A DNA stretch of 64,000 nucleotides from Lunularia cruciata. Taxonomy: Eukaryota > Streptophyta > Marchantiopsida > Lunulariales > Lunulariaceae. A program made the position numbers and the translations under genes. Positions 23,831-35,994 of the stretch are shown one piece after another. The stretch covers positions 2,795,001-2,859,000 of the forward strand of contig OX419758.1 of NCBI GenBank assembly GCA_948567375.1, written 5' to 3'. The number at the start of each line of letters is the position of its first letter. Position 1 is the stretch's first letter. The notes below the pieces were generated by a model. The model had not been told where the DNA came from, did no database searches, and was given only the letters and a program-made list of their open reading frames with translations.

Positions 23831-24639
23831 TTGTAAATGCAAGATGTGAGCACACATGTAGTTCTTACTCTCAAGTTTTCCGCCAAGGTTTTCTCAAGTT
23901 TTCCACCAGGATTCTAGTTCCCAATATGAGGCATGAGAGTGTTTAGATCTCCATTAGGGGCAAAGGATTATTGTAACACATTCATTTTTTATGCACTAGT
24001 GTAGGCCATAACCCATGTTCACTTACTCCTAGGTTGGGGAATGCATAGGTAGCCTAATCTATCTTAGCATGTAGCTATTTCCCCCAAGCCTCCTATCTAG
24101 CTCGCACATGCACTCGTACATATGCACTTCTACCACACTTACACAATTTTGATAGCAATATATGCCACACCTTCCCTACCTTGTTAGGGTTATGTCTGCT
24201 CCCATAACTTTTAGAGGAGTGGTGCAAATTACAAATAGCTATACCAATTGCCATGGGAGGATGTGATCTCATACTACAAGAGATCATTGCAACTTTCATA
24301 GGTGCATGGGTCCTAGTCACCCCTTGCTTAGCCAATAGGTTTCTACAGCATGGTTGTCCTTTTATATTAGCACCTACCATGACAACGGACTCAAGTACTC
24401 ATGACTTTCAGATTTATCTATGGTTGGTTCATGATCTTCTACTTGGCCTTGCATGCACATCACTTCTAACATTCACCAACTTCGTTTCACTAGACTCCAA
24501 GAAGATTCAAGCAAACATCAATGAGCTTATGTACACCCAAACCCTCACCAACATCTGCATTAATGCACCATTATTTGATAGAGCTAGGATTCTTTTCTAT
24601 GGGGAGTAAGGCTTAGGGGCCTGGTTTTATGCTTCACCT

Positions 24640-25130
24640 TTGGTGGCAGTTTTTTTGTTTCAAATCTAAGGAGTTCTCCATTGCACTCCACCTATGTTTA
24701 GGCTCCCTCTTTCACCCTATTACACACGAGGAATACATCTCTTATAGTGTGCTATAAGAGGAGAACCCACTGGAGTTTATGATGCCATTATAGACATAAT
24801 GGCTCAACTCCTCCAATCAACACAATCCAAATTACAGATCGAGCAGTCGTTGGATTTACTAAGACCACTCCCATGCCGGGTTAGAGCAGACATTGTCACT
24901 ATAATAGATGGTTGCTGTGCTTTGTATGATGTGGTAGTTTCAAACCCTCTATGAGCAAAGACACTAGCACAAGCGGGCATTCAGGTAGGAGCAATAATGA
25001 CCATCAGAGCTCAAGGAAAGGAAGATCATTACCACGGCTTGCCTTTGATGCCTTTTTTGCCTGTGGAGATTTTTGGGCACCTTCATCATCATTTGGATGG
25101 ACTACTTAGTGAAGCAACATGAAGTTCCTT
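24640..25130 (+). pseudogene. endonuclease-domain remnant of the second RT element
   Basis: Translation in a broken frame gives GEPTGVYDAIIDIMAQLL and then CRVRADIVTIIDGCCALYDVVVSNPL. This parallels ATHDAIRDIVFAMAQ and VRADLYL followed by an Asp-Val step in the first element. Spacing from the RT fragment fits a single degraded element of about 1.6 kb on the plus strand. The family tail is not evident after it. Confidence 0.6.
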
Positions 25131-26400
25131 GTAGAAAAAAGGGGCTATAGCTATCTCTCGAGCCATGCTCACCTCATACTTTTGACAAAGAGTCTTGGCA
25201 CACTACAACACTCTCAATCTTGGGTCTTCATAGACGGGCCGTAATGGTGGCAGCGCCCATGACATCTAGGGACCTCCCCCTCCCTTACCAAATGTTCCAT
25301 TAGAGGACCTCTATCACACTATCTAGCAATAGTTTCCATGTCTCTTTTAGTTTGGCTGCTTTGAGATCTCCTTGGATGAGTTTGGGGTCTTGGTTTTGCT
25401 TCGGGTTGGGGTCCATGGGGTTTGTTTGCACTCTTGCTTGGCCCCCCTTTTGCACTCTAGGAGTCTAGGGTGCTTTGTACTCCTTTTCTCTTTCCTTGGG
25501 GGTATTTATTTTTGTGTCTTTTTATTTGTATTATAATCTGGTGTTTGAGTAGGGGAAGTTTAGGGATGAGAGGATTAGTAGAATTATTTTGAGAGAAGGA
25601 AGTAGTCCCGGAGAGCGGATCTAGGGTGAACCAATATATGATTATCATCCCACAAATATTATATTCGAGCAGCAACTAGGTTTATCTTCGTGCTTCTTGT
25701 CCATTATTCTATTCAATTGTCTCTATTGTAGTTGCAACATTTCTTTTAGTGAGACATTGGCTTCAAATATAATTGGCGATGTTTTATACAAGTTCTCCTT
25801 CTCGAAACATAGAGCTGCGCTATCTAATGCAAGAGTTGTTATCTTCTTGAGTGCTCATAGATTATCTGAGGGAAAAGAGCATCTCCCAGAAAATTTATTA
25901 ACGTATGGTGCACGATATACAAGACCCCAAGCATGGGTTACACCTTGGTCTAATGTAGGAATTGACTCAACATCCGATCCGTTCAAGCTGTGGATAGAAA
26001 GAAATATTGTAAAACAAAACGATAAAGTAAATGGAATCCATCCCTTTGATACAATTCTCTGGTGGACGAGTATCTTCCGTTCAATGTTACTTGGACTGCA
26101 AGTTAAAGTCAAGAAAATCCACACAGTGTTGAACTCGTTCTTTATCCCTAAAAACCTCTATTCCAGTTTAAATACGACAAATATAATAATTTAAGTATAA
26201 CCCAAATTGAAAGTCCAGTAGGGAACCAGATTAAAATGACAAAAGTGGGGTCCCATGACCTGTGCCACTGTGCATCTCTGACAACCTTATCTACGTTATG
26301 CCGGAAGACGGTCAGCGCTTAATGGTAATCACGGTCAAATCTCGTCTTAAATCTTCTGAAACTGGGCTCCTGTCACTAAGTAATTGTTGTTTTGAGCAGC
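25131..26400. other. intergenic, one unassigned open frame
   Basis: A 165-codon plus-strand frame (25697-26194) is the longest here. It starts at an alternative codon, shows no domain, and its composition is not clearly coding. I see no gene. Confidence 0.4.
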
Positions 26401-26929
26401 CCTTAGGTTCCTAAATTTTACGTGGCGACGGGAGCTTTCTCAGTTGCACCCAACAGTGAGGGATATTGTTGAAGTTTAGCAAAGGGATTGAGTCTTTCGA
26501 TGCTCCTTCCAGAGGGAGCGACCGAGATCCGACGGCATTCATTGTTCTGTACAAAGAATATGCGACCTTTTCGTCTGACATGGCAAAAGCACCTTGCTGA
26601 CTGGACCAGAAGTTGGGCTTAGTATAGGGTACTGCGCGGGTAAGATCGCTGTCGAGGGATCTTCACCACAAGTCAAGCGATCGAACGATTCAGAACCACC
26701 TCCCGTAAAGAGAAGGCTACATCCAGCTCGAACGGGAAGGTTTGGTCTAGTTACAGGAGGACCTGCCGTAACCCAAGTGGGCACGGCCGATTGGCCTTGT
26801 CCACTACCGCCACGCGTCAGGCTGCGGGATGCCAGGCGGGACGCCCGCCGTGGACAAACATGGTGGTCCACCGAATGGAAACGTGCCAGCACATCAAGTT
26901 GCTTAATTTGAGTCACGCGAAGGAACCCA

Positions 26930-27590
26930 AGGGAAGTTGATAGAGAATAGGAAAGGGAAAGGAGACGCAAGTAAAGAGCTTGAGATCACAGTGAAGTGCT
27001 TGAGAGGAGAGTCGAGAGAATCGAGAGAGGTGCAATTGCCGAGATCAAGGTCAACTCTGAAAGGAAAAGTAGGGGACGATTCGACTGGGCGTCCAAGTTG
27101 ACAGAGGCAGTAGGAGAAGAGAAATTGTGTGCTTTTCAGCTAAAACTGCCAACGTAGAAGAATAGAAGAGGAATTGATCTTTGAGGAGGAGGAGGATCTG
27201 AAGGACGGGTTAGGGATTGTGGTGATAGATCCAATTTAGGAGCTGAGAGAACTGAATTGGGAGAAGACAAGGGAGGAAGATTGAGGATAAGGTGGAGGCG
27301 GTGTTACTTTGTGAAGGAGGGGAAGGAGGAGGGGATTGGGGAAGGGAGGAGTGCATGAGCGGAGGAGTGGGCGGAGGAAGGAGACGTGGGAGGATAGGGG
27401 AGGAGAAGGAAGGGGGAGGAGAGTTGGTGTGACGAAATTGAGAAGGAATTGAAGAGAGAGGAGTTGAAGAAGGAAGGAGAGGAGAGGAGAGAGAAGTAAG
27501 GAAGGAAAGGAGATAGATTGATCGGAGTGGAGAGCTGGAGAGGAAGTAGTAGGGATTGGAAGTAGAGACAGTGATATCTGTACACATTCT
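26930..27590 (+). repeat. 650-bp purine-rich (GA/GGA) tract
   Basis: The plus strand is mostly A and G, with runs such as GAGGAGGAGGAGGATC and GAGAGGAGAGAGAAG. Open frames on the complementary strand (27210-27599) translate to Ser/Pro/Leu low complexity and are by-products of the composition. It lies in the likely leader of the RING gene. Confidence 0.8.
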
Positions 27591-27955
27591 TTTGTGCATA
27601 ATTCTTTTTGTGTATTGCTACGGTTGATGTTTCCGAGCCTGGGGCTCAGAGTGCTCTACTTCCAGGACTCCTCGTACCTCGTCATCTGCAGAAGGACAGA
27701 CATACCAACCACAAGAGGAGAGGAGAAGAGTGGCTCTCAGTTCAGGTAGCCTGATTCCCCAGCAGCCCTCCAAACGAACGTGTGTGTGTTTTGGAGGGTT
27801 GAGGGAGTTGGAGTTGATGAATTTGTCAATGTTGGTTGGGAGAGAGCTGTGCTCGAGATACTCACTAGGGGAGTGCCCGTTATTTCTTGAGGGTGTGATT
27901 TCTAAGGTTTTTTTCCCCCAAGAGTGCGATGATCACCTGTACTATTTAGAAATTG

Positions 27956-28080
27956 GAGACAGTATGCTTCGAGGACAATCAATCAAGCAGGAAGACAAGT
28001 TTTTCACCTGAAACTGCCTCTTTGCTGTTTCAGGTGATCTAATTTGTCTTCCTTGCATTCCCTCTTCTGAAAGCATCTCC
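27956..28080 (+). ncRNA. long imperfect fold-back, microRNA-precursor-like
   Basis: The inner arms TCACCTGAAAC and GTTTCAGGTGA (28004-28037) pair exactly across a 12-base loop. Outside them GGAAGACAA pairs with TTGTCTTCC, and further out TGCTT with AAGCA and GGAG with CTCC. The whole is about 125 nt, with bulges. Size and pairing resemble plant microRNA precursors. It lies in the presumed 5' leader or leader intron of the RING gene. No mature microRNA was recognised. Confidence 0.35.
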
Positions 28081-28468
28081 CACTTCCATTTTCGACAATT
28101 TCTTCTGGATGGGAGTAGTTAATCCGGTCTTGACCACGAGTGGAGTGCCCATAGTTCTGCCACAAGTGGATGTTCAGAGACGAGTTTAGATCAAATCTAC
28201 TGAAGAGCTCCATTCTGGACTAGGACAAGTGTGGCCGGTTTTCTGCAGCTGAATCTGAAAGGTTTACCCATTTCTGTGATTTCGATAGTATTGTTCATCC
28301 CATTTATTTGTATGAGATAGACGTGGAGTCCCAATTTAGCCTGTTTGGGCTTCTGCATGCTTTTTGCTGGTTGCTGGCACCTGTTGATCTCTTTTTATTG
28401 GCATGTTTTGCAGGCGCTGTAATTAATTGCTTAACATCTCAAGCAGCAGTCCTTTGATTGTTGAAAAT

Positions 28469-31400
28469 ATGGCGGCAGCAGAAGCTGCAGATTTGAGAGG
28501 GGTGAGAGATGCCGTGGGGGAGGATGAGGCAGAGATGGATGCAAGAATAGCAGCTATAATGCATTTGCAACAGTTGCAGCATAAGCAGGAAGTGATGCAA
28601 CTTCTGGAATCTCATCCAGTGACGAACGCTGATACTGAATTCAGAATGCAGCTGGAAGAACTTGTTAGAGATCACCTTAACACATGCATGGCTCTTGCAT
28701 CATGTAGCACGTCTCATGAAACTAGTCCACATGCTCCTGCTTTTGGACCTCTCAGGGGTGATAGTAGCGAATCCTGTCACCTATTGTTGGACCACTCACC
28801 TGATCAGTGTCATCACCATCATCATCACCATCATCAATACTTACTCGTTGAAGGCGAGGAAGCAGTCGACGTCGAAGACGACAGGCAGCAACTGTCCAGT
28901 GAGAATGCTGATGATTTGGGTGTTTCACAGGGATTGTTGAGGCCCCAATCTAACATTCTAGGTCGGTGGGATGAAAGACAAGGCACTGAGCCAACCCTGA
29001 GAGAGAGACAAGTTCGGGAGGCAGAACTTTTGGCGCTGGCCAGTTTGCATACTGTGTCAACATTGGACGCATCCTTCCTGCAACCACCACCCCAACCATG
29101 TGCCAGAAATCGAACAGAAGAAAATGTCTCGGTAGAAAGGCCTCAAAGACCTCAGAACTCCTTGTTTCAAATGTGGAGGGAACTGGAAGGTGAAAGAGAG
29201 AGGGAAAGACAACAGCTATCTGAAAGGCCTAGGACAAGAGGAGCTGAGGAAGTCCAGATGTGGGAGGAATTCCAAAGAGAGCAAGAGGAAGCGGAGATGC
29301 AAAGAAATCCGCAGTCTGATGGAACATCAGGACAAACTGAAGCAATTATATCAGAAAATAACTTGCAACTGTGGCAAGATAACCAGGATATCGTTGGGAC
29401 TCAAATGGGGCAGTCCATATTAAATGAACCTTCACGAATTGAAACAACCATCCAGGGAACCAGCAGCAGCAGCAGTGCTCAAGCCCAAGAGATGGTTGTA
29501 AACCAAAATGAAAGTCAAGAAGTTGACGGAGAGAGGGAGCGGGTGAGGCAAATAGTTCGGAGATGGATGAGAGAAAGTGGTGTGCCAGATTCTGAAACAG
29601 GTTCAAATTCTCGCCCAAGTAGCCGTACTGAATGGCTGCGTGAAGATGAGAGGGAGAGAGTACGAGAGATGGCCAGGGAGTGGGTACGTGTCAGCAATTT
29701 TGAGAACAGGGATGGCTCGCCTCCAAGGCAAGATACACCATCTAGCTCGCCTACAAGACATGCCTCAGTTCATCAAGCAAGAGTGGAAATCTCTGCTCCA
29801 GGTGACTCGATCCCAGATCAACGTATCCTGGACGCTGAGAGACAGCGGAGGATGATCGTGGAGCTGATGTTCCGTTCGGAGCAGGAAAGACAACGAGAGC
29901 TTGAAGGACTGTCAGAGCACCGTACTGTCACTGAATTTGCCCACCGCAATCGTCTCCAGGTATAATCTACTGTTTCTTTTGCCAAGCTTTTACTGCTACT
30001 TCTCTTCCATTGGTCGCTTTGGTTTCCCCCTTCTCCAAGATAGGGCTCAGCTGCTGTGTCTTTTGTCGTGTTGCGTTCTCATGGTTGTTTTCTACACCAG
30101 AAATTGCATCTTAAGGATTTTTAGCTCGATCACTTTAAAACCATGGACCAGAACAGCTCGGGTGCCGTAGTGTCCCCAAGCATTTTACCCTATCACTGAA
30201 GGCGATATGGCTTGTTTGGTGTTATATCTCTAGAACCTTTTGCGAGGACGATTTCTTAGAAATGGAGTTATTGTAGACGAAGATCGGCCTCCTTCTTCAG
30301 CAGCAACGGAAATAGGGCAACTACGACAGCGACGTGCTGTCAGTGGTTTGAGGTAAAGTTTCTGTTCGAGAGGGAAGATACGCCTATGTGATTCATGCTT
30401 CCAACCTGAGCCGATATTGCTGTCAGAGTATATAAATGTTCTATGTTTTGCTCTTTACTTTATTTCATCGTTACCTAGACCTGAATCATCCCAGTAATTC
30501 ATGAGTCAGGTCCACTATACATTAGTGACATTCTCTTTGACTTGTCAAAATACGGGAAGAGATACTGTATGGGCAAATTAACGTTTAATCCAACATTCTA
30601 TGGATCCTACCTCGCAGGGAGGGCTTTCGTTTCCGGTTGGAGACTATAGTTCGCGGCCAATCTAACCCACCACCGAATGATGCACAAAGAAGATGGCAAC
30701 CAAATCGGCCTGTCGTGCCAACAGCAGACTTGTCAAACAGATTGGCTCCAGGACTTGGACAGGCTACAAGAAGAGACGTGGCAACGGCAGGTGCTGCCCG
30801 AAGAGCAAGCGAATTGCAGTCTTTGGAAGACGCCACAGCATATAACATGGAACTTCGGGAGTTACTTGGACGGTACGTGGTTGCGTGGAACCGTTTCTCG
30901 GACCCTCGTTTCTCACTTCATAGGGGGTTTTGGATATTACAGAAGGAGCTACTGAAGCATTTTGGCACTTAAATATTCCTGCAATGGAAGATAAATTGAT
31001 GGTGATTGATGTTTTCAGAGTAGAAGTGTTTGCTTCCTAATTAGAGAAGATGGATGTAGACAATATTGTTAGAGATTGCAATTCAACCAAGGACAGCGTC
31101 GCACGTAGAACACACGGGTGAGTTAGACAAAGGTGCTGGTATTTTTCCATCTCATAGAGATCCCTTACCTTACATACCATACTTATCTAGCTGAAACTAC
31201 ATATCTATGTCTGCAGGCGGAGTGTCACGACAATGCTGGCAAGCGAATTCCGTGACAGGCTCGACCAGTTAATCAGATCGTTCATCCACCGACAAGGACG
31301 TACCCCTCAACCATGGAACATAGGTAGACCCACTCAAGCTGCTGCTGGTCAACAGGAGCAAAGACAGCAGCAACGTCAGGATGGAGCAACAAGGGGAAAT

Positions 31401-33710
31401 GCTGCTCAAGCTGTCCCGATGTTTGTTCCTCCGCCACCACCACCTCCTCCAATGCCTCTGTGGGGGCTGAGAGAACCTCAAGCAGCAGCATGGGCACGCC
31501 CCCCCGTGCGGGCTGGAGAATTGGTCAGTGTTTCTTCTTATTCTCTCCTTGCTTTTGCTTACTGACACTAAACGTATGATCCTGATGTTTTCTCCTTAAG
31601 CGACACGAGGTTATGAAGGAGCCTATGCTGGTTCATCTCACGAAGATTTTATATTCTGAACAGTTTAGGATATCGAAAAGTGTATGTGACTGTTTCACAA
31701 GTTGAGTGGTCCCCAGAGGTTGTACTTAAACTTGCTTCTTGCTGTCTAGCAACGTACCGTACAGTATTGGTATTTAGATCCGTTCTGAAGCGTCAAAAAA
31801 AGTTGGAGTCTGACATATATGATGTGAAGCTCTATCTTTCTTTGTCCTCGTTGTGTTAGCACCAATGAATACTGTCGCAAGTTGGAAACCGCACCGTCCA
31901 ATTGTAGTATGAACTGCCATGTTTGTATTTCCGAGGGGGGTAGTCACCAAGATTCCTCAGCGTGCCAACCCCTGTTCACGACCCTGAATTCTGGGACCGA
32001 TTCTGCACCTTAAACTTGGGAGATATCCTTCGGGACAACGATCTTCGTTTAGTCGATCTCAGGTCTGTGAATATCACATTCACATGGAGGGAGATGGCAT
32101 GGCATCCCGTTCTCAATGATATTTAACAGCAACTTAGGTGTGCGTCCTGCACTGTCTCAAAAAGGCAAACTGGAGGGAAGGCATACCGACGTACTGCAGT
32201 GTTTTGGAGTGTATGGTTCAAGAGTCTATAGCATGCCCACTATACCGCGTGGCACAAAGAACAACCTGTTGATGGTTGTAATCCTCTCCGAGTTTTCATT
32301 TATGGAGAATTACTGAAGAACACAGTCCTCATGTTACTGCTCTTGTTCATTCAGGAGTGGGAATCCACAAGCCGAAGTCTCAAAGCAGACGTTGCCGTCC
32401 TACAACGAGGTATGGGAGAGCTGCGGGAAATGATGGACACATGTATACAAATGCAGCTTGAGCTCCAACGGTCAATACGGCAGGAAGTTTCAGGTGCTCT
32501 ACAACGGATGTACATTGGCAAAGGTATGTTAGACTGCACTGAAAGACCTTGCCTGAGTTTGACAGATCTTGGAGTACTTCTTTATTATATTCCCTTCTAA
32601 TGTTGCCATTTGAGAACCATTAAATTACCACGTGAAGGACGGACCCTGTTCCTAGTAAATGCACGATCTATGATTGGTGGAATAAGACCGTTTTCATGAG
32701 AAGTTCATGAGATGAGCTCGAAGAAGTGCCATGGCCAATAAATTCACATAGAAGGGCAATCTACCTTGCCAATGGAAGTTATAATTTTGAATGCAAATTA
32801 GTCCGTTTCGGATTGTGGTCTATAGGTTTCAACTCAAAGTTAATTGCTGTAACCGATATCACAGCCATGATTAGAAGATTGCTTTGTTTGTTATAATTTT
32901 GAATGCAAATTAGTTCGTTTCGGATTGATGCCTATAGGTTTCAACTCAAAGTTAATTGCTGTAACGGATATCCCAGCCATGATTAGAAGATTGCTTTGTT
33001 TGACCAATCAATTAGCTGATCTATTTAAAGAGGCAATTAGTTAAGTAATAAATCTGCAATCCGAAACGAATAGGTCTAGAAGTGAAAGTAGTTCGTACAA
33101 CTGCTGCAGAAAATATGCTACTTTTGAATTCCGCGATGATAAAATACTTAGTCGCGCTGTTATGTTGTTATTTGAGACGCCGTAAGGTGATTCATGCACT
33201 AATTCTCTCTGGAGTTTTGGTATGCAGCAATACCAGATGAAGCGTTGGATGGCGCGAAGTGGACCTCAGTGAAGAGGGGAACCTGCTGTATATGCTGTGA
33301 TAAAGCGATTGACTCTCTTCTTTACAGGTTGGAAAATGTTTCCGGAATATCTCGCTTTTCATGCTTTGAACTCCGCCAAGTCTCATCTCTGACCTCTCTG
33401 TGACAGACAGGCTCTTTTCGCGAACCAGAGCATGCTGTGGTAGACAAAGACGCTGTCTATGAAGTACATGAATTGTACTTCATAGACTTCATACTTCATA
33501 CTTCATGAAGAAACTTCGAAAGGTATCAAGGGGATGCAAGTAATGACCTCTCTGTGTATACTGACGCTATGTCAACCATGTGTGCACTGCAGATGTGGTC
33601 ATATGTGCACGTGCCTATCTTGCGCAGTAGAGTTGCACCAGAACAGTGGGAGATGCCCTATGTGTCGGGCGGCCATTGTAGAAGTCGTGCGTGCTTTTAC
33701 AGTAACTTGA
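28469..33710 (+). CDS. long RING-HC E3 ubiquitin-protein ligase
   Basis: A predicted 852-residue protein from seven exons: 28469-29959, 30234-30352, 30618-30872, 31217-31523, 32355-32523, 33228-33327, 33593-33710. All introns are GT-AG and phases agree. The C-terminus [20 protein letters not shown] followed by [20 protein letters not shown] is a RING finger (C-x2-C, C-x-H-x3-C-x2-C, C-x2-C), which would recruit an E2 enzyme. A coiled-coil-prone segment ([20 protein letters not shown]) comes just before it. Earlier parts hold a His-rich run, many Arg/Glu-rich repeats of the form [17 protein letters not shown], and a poly-Pro stretch. This layout is known in plant RING proteins; the substrate is unknown. 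The ATG at 28469 is preferred to an upstream in-frame TTG. The RING is split by the last intron. Confidence 0.92.
32778..33001 (+). repeat. 112-bp tandem duplication in RING-gene intron 5
   Basis: Two adjacent units (32778-32889 and 32890-33001) differ at only a handful of positions. They start GTTATAATTTTGAATGC and end GAAGATTGCTTTGTTT. It is a recent intronic duplication with no coding content. Confidence 0.9.
33455..33487. repeat. perfect inverted repeat, 14-bp arms, in RING-gene intron 6
   Basis: GTCTATGAAGTACA pairs with TGTACTTCATAGAC across TGAAT. Further CTTCATA units follow directly downstream. It would fold in the pre-mRNA ahead of the last exon. Confidence 0.9.
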
Positions 33711-34160
33711 GCATCGAGCCGGTAGCTTTGGTGAGTAGATTAGTTTACAGAGTGCTGTAATGGTAATCACTTTCCCCAATTTCTCTCCAATGATAAGAGA
33801 GATGAAAAGAGGTGTGTATACAGGTATAGTATCCAACAGAAATATCGAGTGCCCTTATGATACCACAGGTAGAGGGAGTTGTGACTGTGGCTCCCAAGGC
33901 TGCGAGGGCTAGCTGGAGTTTACCTGCACATTCAATTGAGGACACGTCCATAATGGTCTCTTGCAGAGGGAAATGAGTTCCAATAAGCGCATTAGATATA
34001 TTGCAAGCTCTCAAGAGATAGGTTTCTCAAAAGGTTATCCGCAATGGTGGTGTTTTTGATATGTAACATGTTTGAGTGTAAGTATACTGTAAATGATTAT
34101 CTTTCTCCCATAAATAAAAGGTGGTGGGAGGTGACAAGTCTTCTGCTTTGAGGAGTGGGA

Positions 34161-34224
34161 ATGCTGAATTCATGTGCTTGCATCAATTGCAGTTCGTGAC
34201 GCTGCAAGCACATGAATTCTGCAT
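34161..34224. repeat. 22-bp inverted repeat with 20-base loop
   Basis: Arms at 34161-34182 and 34203-34224 are complementary at 21 of 22 positions; the core GAATTCATGTGCTTGCA is perfect. The loop is TCAATTGCAGTTCGTGACGC. It lies about 450 bp beyond the RING stop codon. Confidence 0.9.
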
Positions 34225-35958
34225 AATTGAGGATGTTGTGATCCAAGTATGAAGAATTACAGAAACCTTTGGAAAGCTTCAGGGTCTGAAATTGTGTGGA
34301 AATAACCATTATCATGTGTCGCTGTGGAATGCGACCAAGAGTATCATAATTTGTGGTAAGAAATATATCCAACTGTAGGCGCTGTTAAACGTACAGTTTG
34401 GGGGCTGTTATTGGCTTATGTTTCATTAGGTTTTAGTCACTTCTGTCTCCTGATCAATTTGAACGTTGGTCTCAGAATTGTGGCAAAGAAGGTACAAGAC
34501 TTATACATTACCTACTTACCGGTTCTCACAGAGTCGATATGTAGGGAATGGATGTGATGAGTGACTTGTTTAGTTTTAGCTTATCTTCAAAGTCTTGGTG
34601 ATATCGTTCAGCTTTTTGTCTCTCCGTTGAGCGTCTCCTGTTTTCTGTCATGAGTTCAAAAACAGATTGTAGAGCTCTGTCTGACACTTACTAAATGTAA
34701 ATAAGCTGTCTACAGTAGGAACTAGATATTGAATCTACACCATCGTGTCTAGCTGACCTTGGTTTTAGCACGAAGATGCCAAAACATCAGCCGACTACTG
34801 GACATATCTCCTACCCAAGAGATCCCATATAGCATTGAGGTTAGCACATTCGAGGTAAGTACGAGAAGGTAGTCAAAACTTGAGGAGAAGCTGCTAGCGC
34901 TGTCGAAAGGGTTTGCCCATCATACATTTTCGATCTGACGGCAATTCTATCTTAAAAGATCTGGCAACCAGTTGTCAAGATGGGCAATTGGTTAGTGCAT
35001 GTCTTCTGTGCCGGTAGTCGCCCGTACAAAAATGAGGAAGTTCATGAGACTCGTATACTTTATTGAAGCTCCTTCGAGCTTGATTCGACCATGCAGTGGG
35101 TTGCACACCAGACCTGTTTTAGGAGCCGATCCCTGAAGAGGGGTGGAGATAAGAATGGAGAGTACCATCAAGTTGGGTCTGAATGATCTTTTAGTACTCG
35201 CAGGGTATCATGACTGCTCGAGACAGTGGATGGTTTATGTTGCTCTTCCGAGACCCGGTTCAGACGGTACGTGTTTAACATGCTCGAGTTGCAGGCTCTT
35301 GTGCCTTTGTCTGTGCGACAGCGCGAGGAATAGGTAGTAATCGCAGACATTCATCCAGTACAATTCTGCACATTGATCTCATATACGGAACAGCAAATTG
35401 CATGGACTTCCCCCTCAGTCGGGCAGTTGAGTCGAGGACTTGAAAGAGCTTTTGTTACGTTTTACTCTGAGTCACGGAGATGGAGCGGAGGCAGCACTCA
35501 AGTCATGCACTTTGGTGGGACCTGAGAACTTACTCACCGAGAGGAGTTACATGCAGAATGTTTACATTCAGAACAGCAGAACGAAAATTGCGGAGTTTTC
35601 ACTGTTTTGTGTGTTTGGAGGTAAATGAAAATACTGCTGTATTTGGACGCAGTTGATTTCGTTTGCCATTGATCTGCCTTTCCTAGTGGAAAAGCAGTCT
35701 TCTGAGACGAAGAGAGCAACTTTATTTTATCACAGCTTATGTTTAGATTAAATATCCTTCCTACCGGCAAAAGAAACTGCTCTAGAAGTGGCTTTGACCA
35801 AGCGGATTCACGAGTAACGTGTATATGCAATGAGAAGCGGCAGCCAAAGTTGTGGTATAGTAGATTTGGCACTGATGGTACTCCCATCATTGCTTGGCAG
35901 CAGTACAGCCTTTCAAGCTTGCGAAATTTTTGAGCATGAGGTCGATGCATGGAGATTT

Positions 35959-35994
35959 TAGAAGTTGACTATCCATTTGGATAGTCAACTTCTA
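35959..35994. repeat. perfect inverted repeat, 16-bp arms, 4-base loop
   Basis: TAGAAGTTGACTATCC pairs exactly with GGATAGTCAACTTCTA across ATTT. No association with a gene is visible. Confidence 0.9.

Larger units (their letters stand above)
26400..28468 (+). promoter_or_regulatory. presumed promoter and 5' leader of the RING E3 ligase gene
   Basis: A GC-rich stretch at about 26600-26900 (several CG dinucleotides, CCACGCGTCA) precedes a purine-rich block and then more than 800 bp of leader. An acceptor-like TTTTGCAG ends at 28413, just ahead of the start codon, which suggests a 5' UTR intron. Transcription start and leader splicing are inferred from position only. Confidence 0.4.

Noticed and set aside
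25697-26194. 165-codon plus-strand open frame
   Set aside because: Starts at a non-ATG codon, has no recognisable domain or splice continuation, and lies in repeat-rich intergenic DNA.
27210-27599. Ser/Pro-rich minus-strand frames of 93-129 codons
   Set aside because: They are the complement of the purine-rich tract; the absence of stops follows from base composition.
28427-28468. Upstream extension of the RING protein to 28427
   Set aside because: The first codon there is TTG and the segment follows a likely leader-intron acceptor; the ATG at 28469 is the better start.
29346-29697. Minus-strand frames opposite RING exon 1
   Set aside because: Shadows of the Arg/Glu-rich coding sequence on the plus strand.
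35534-35950. 138-codon minus-strand frame
   Set aside because: No similarity recognised and no exon partners; comparable overlapping frames occur on the other strand.
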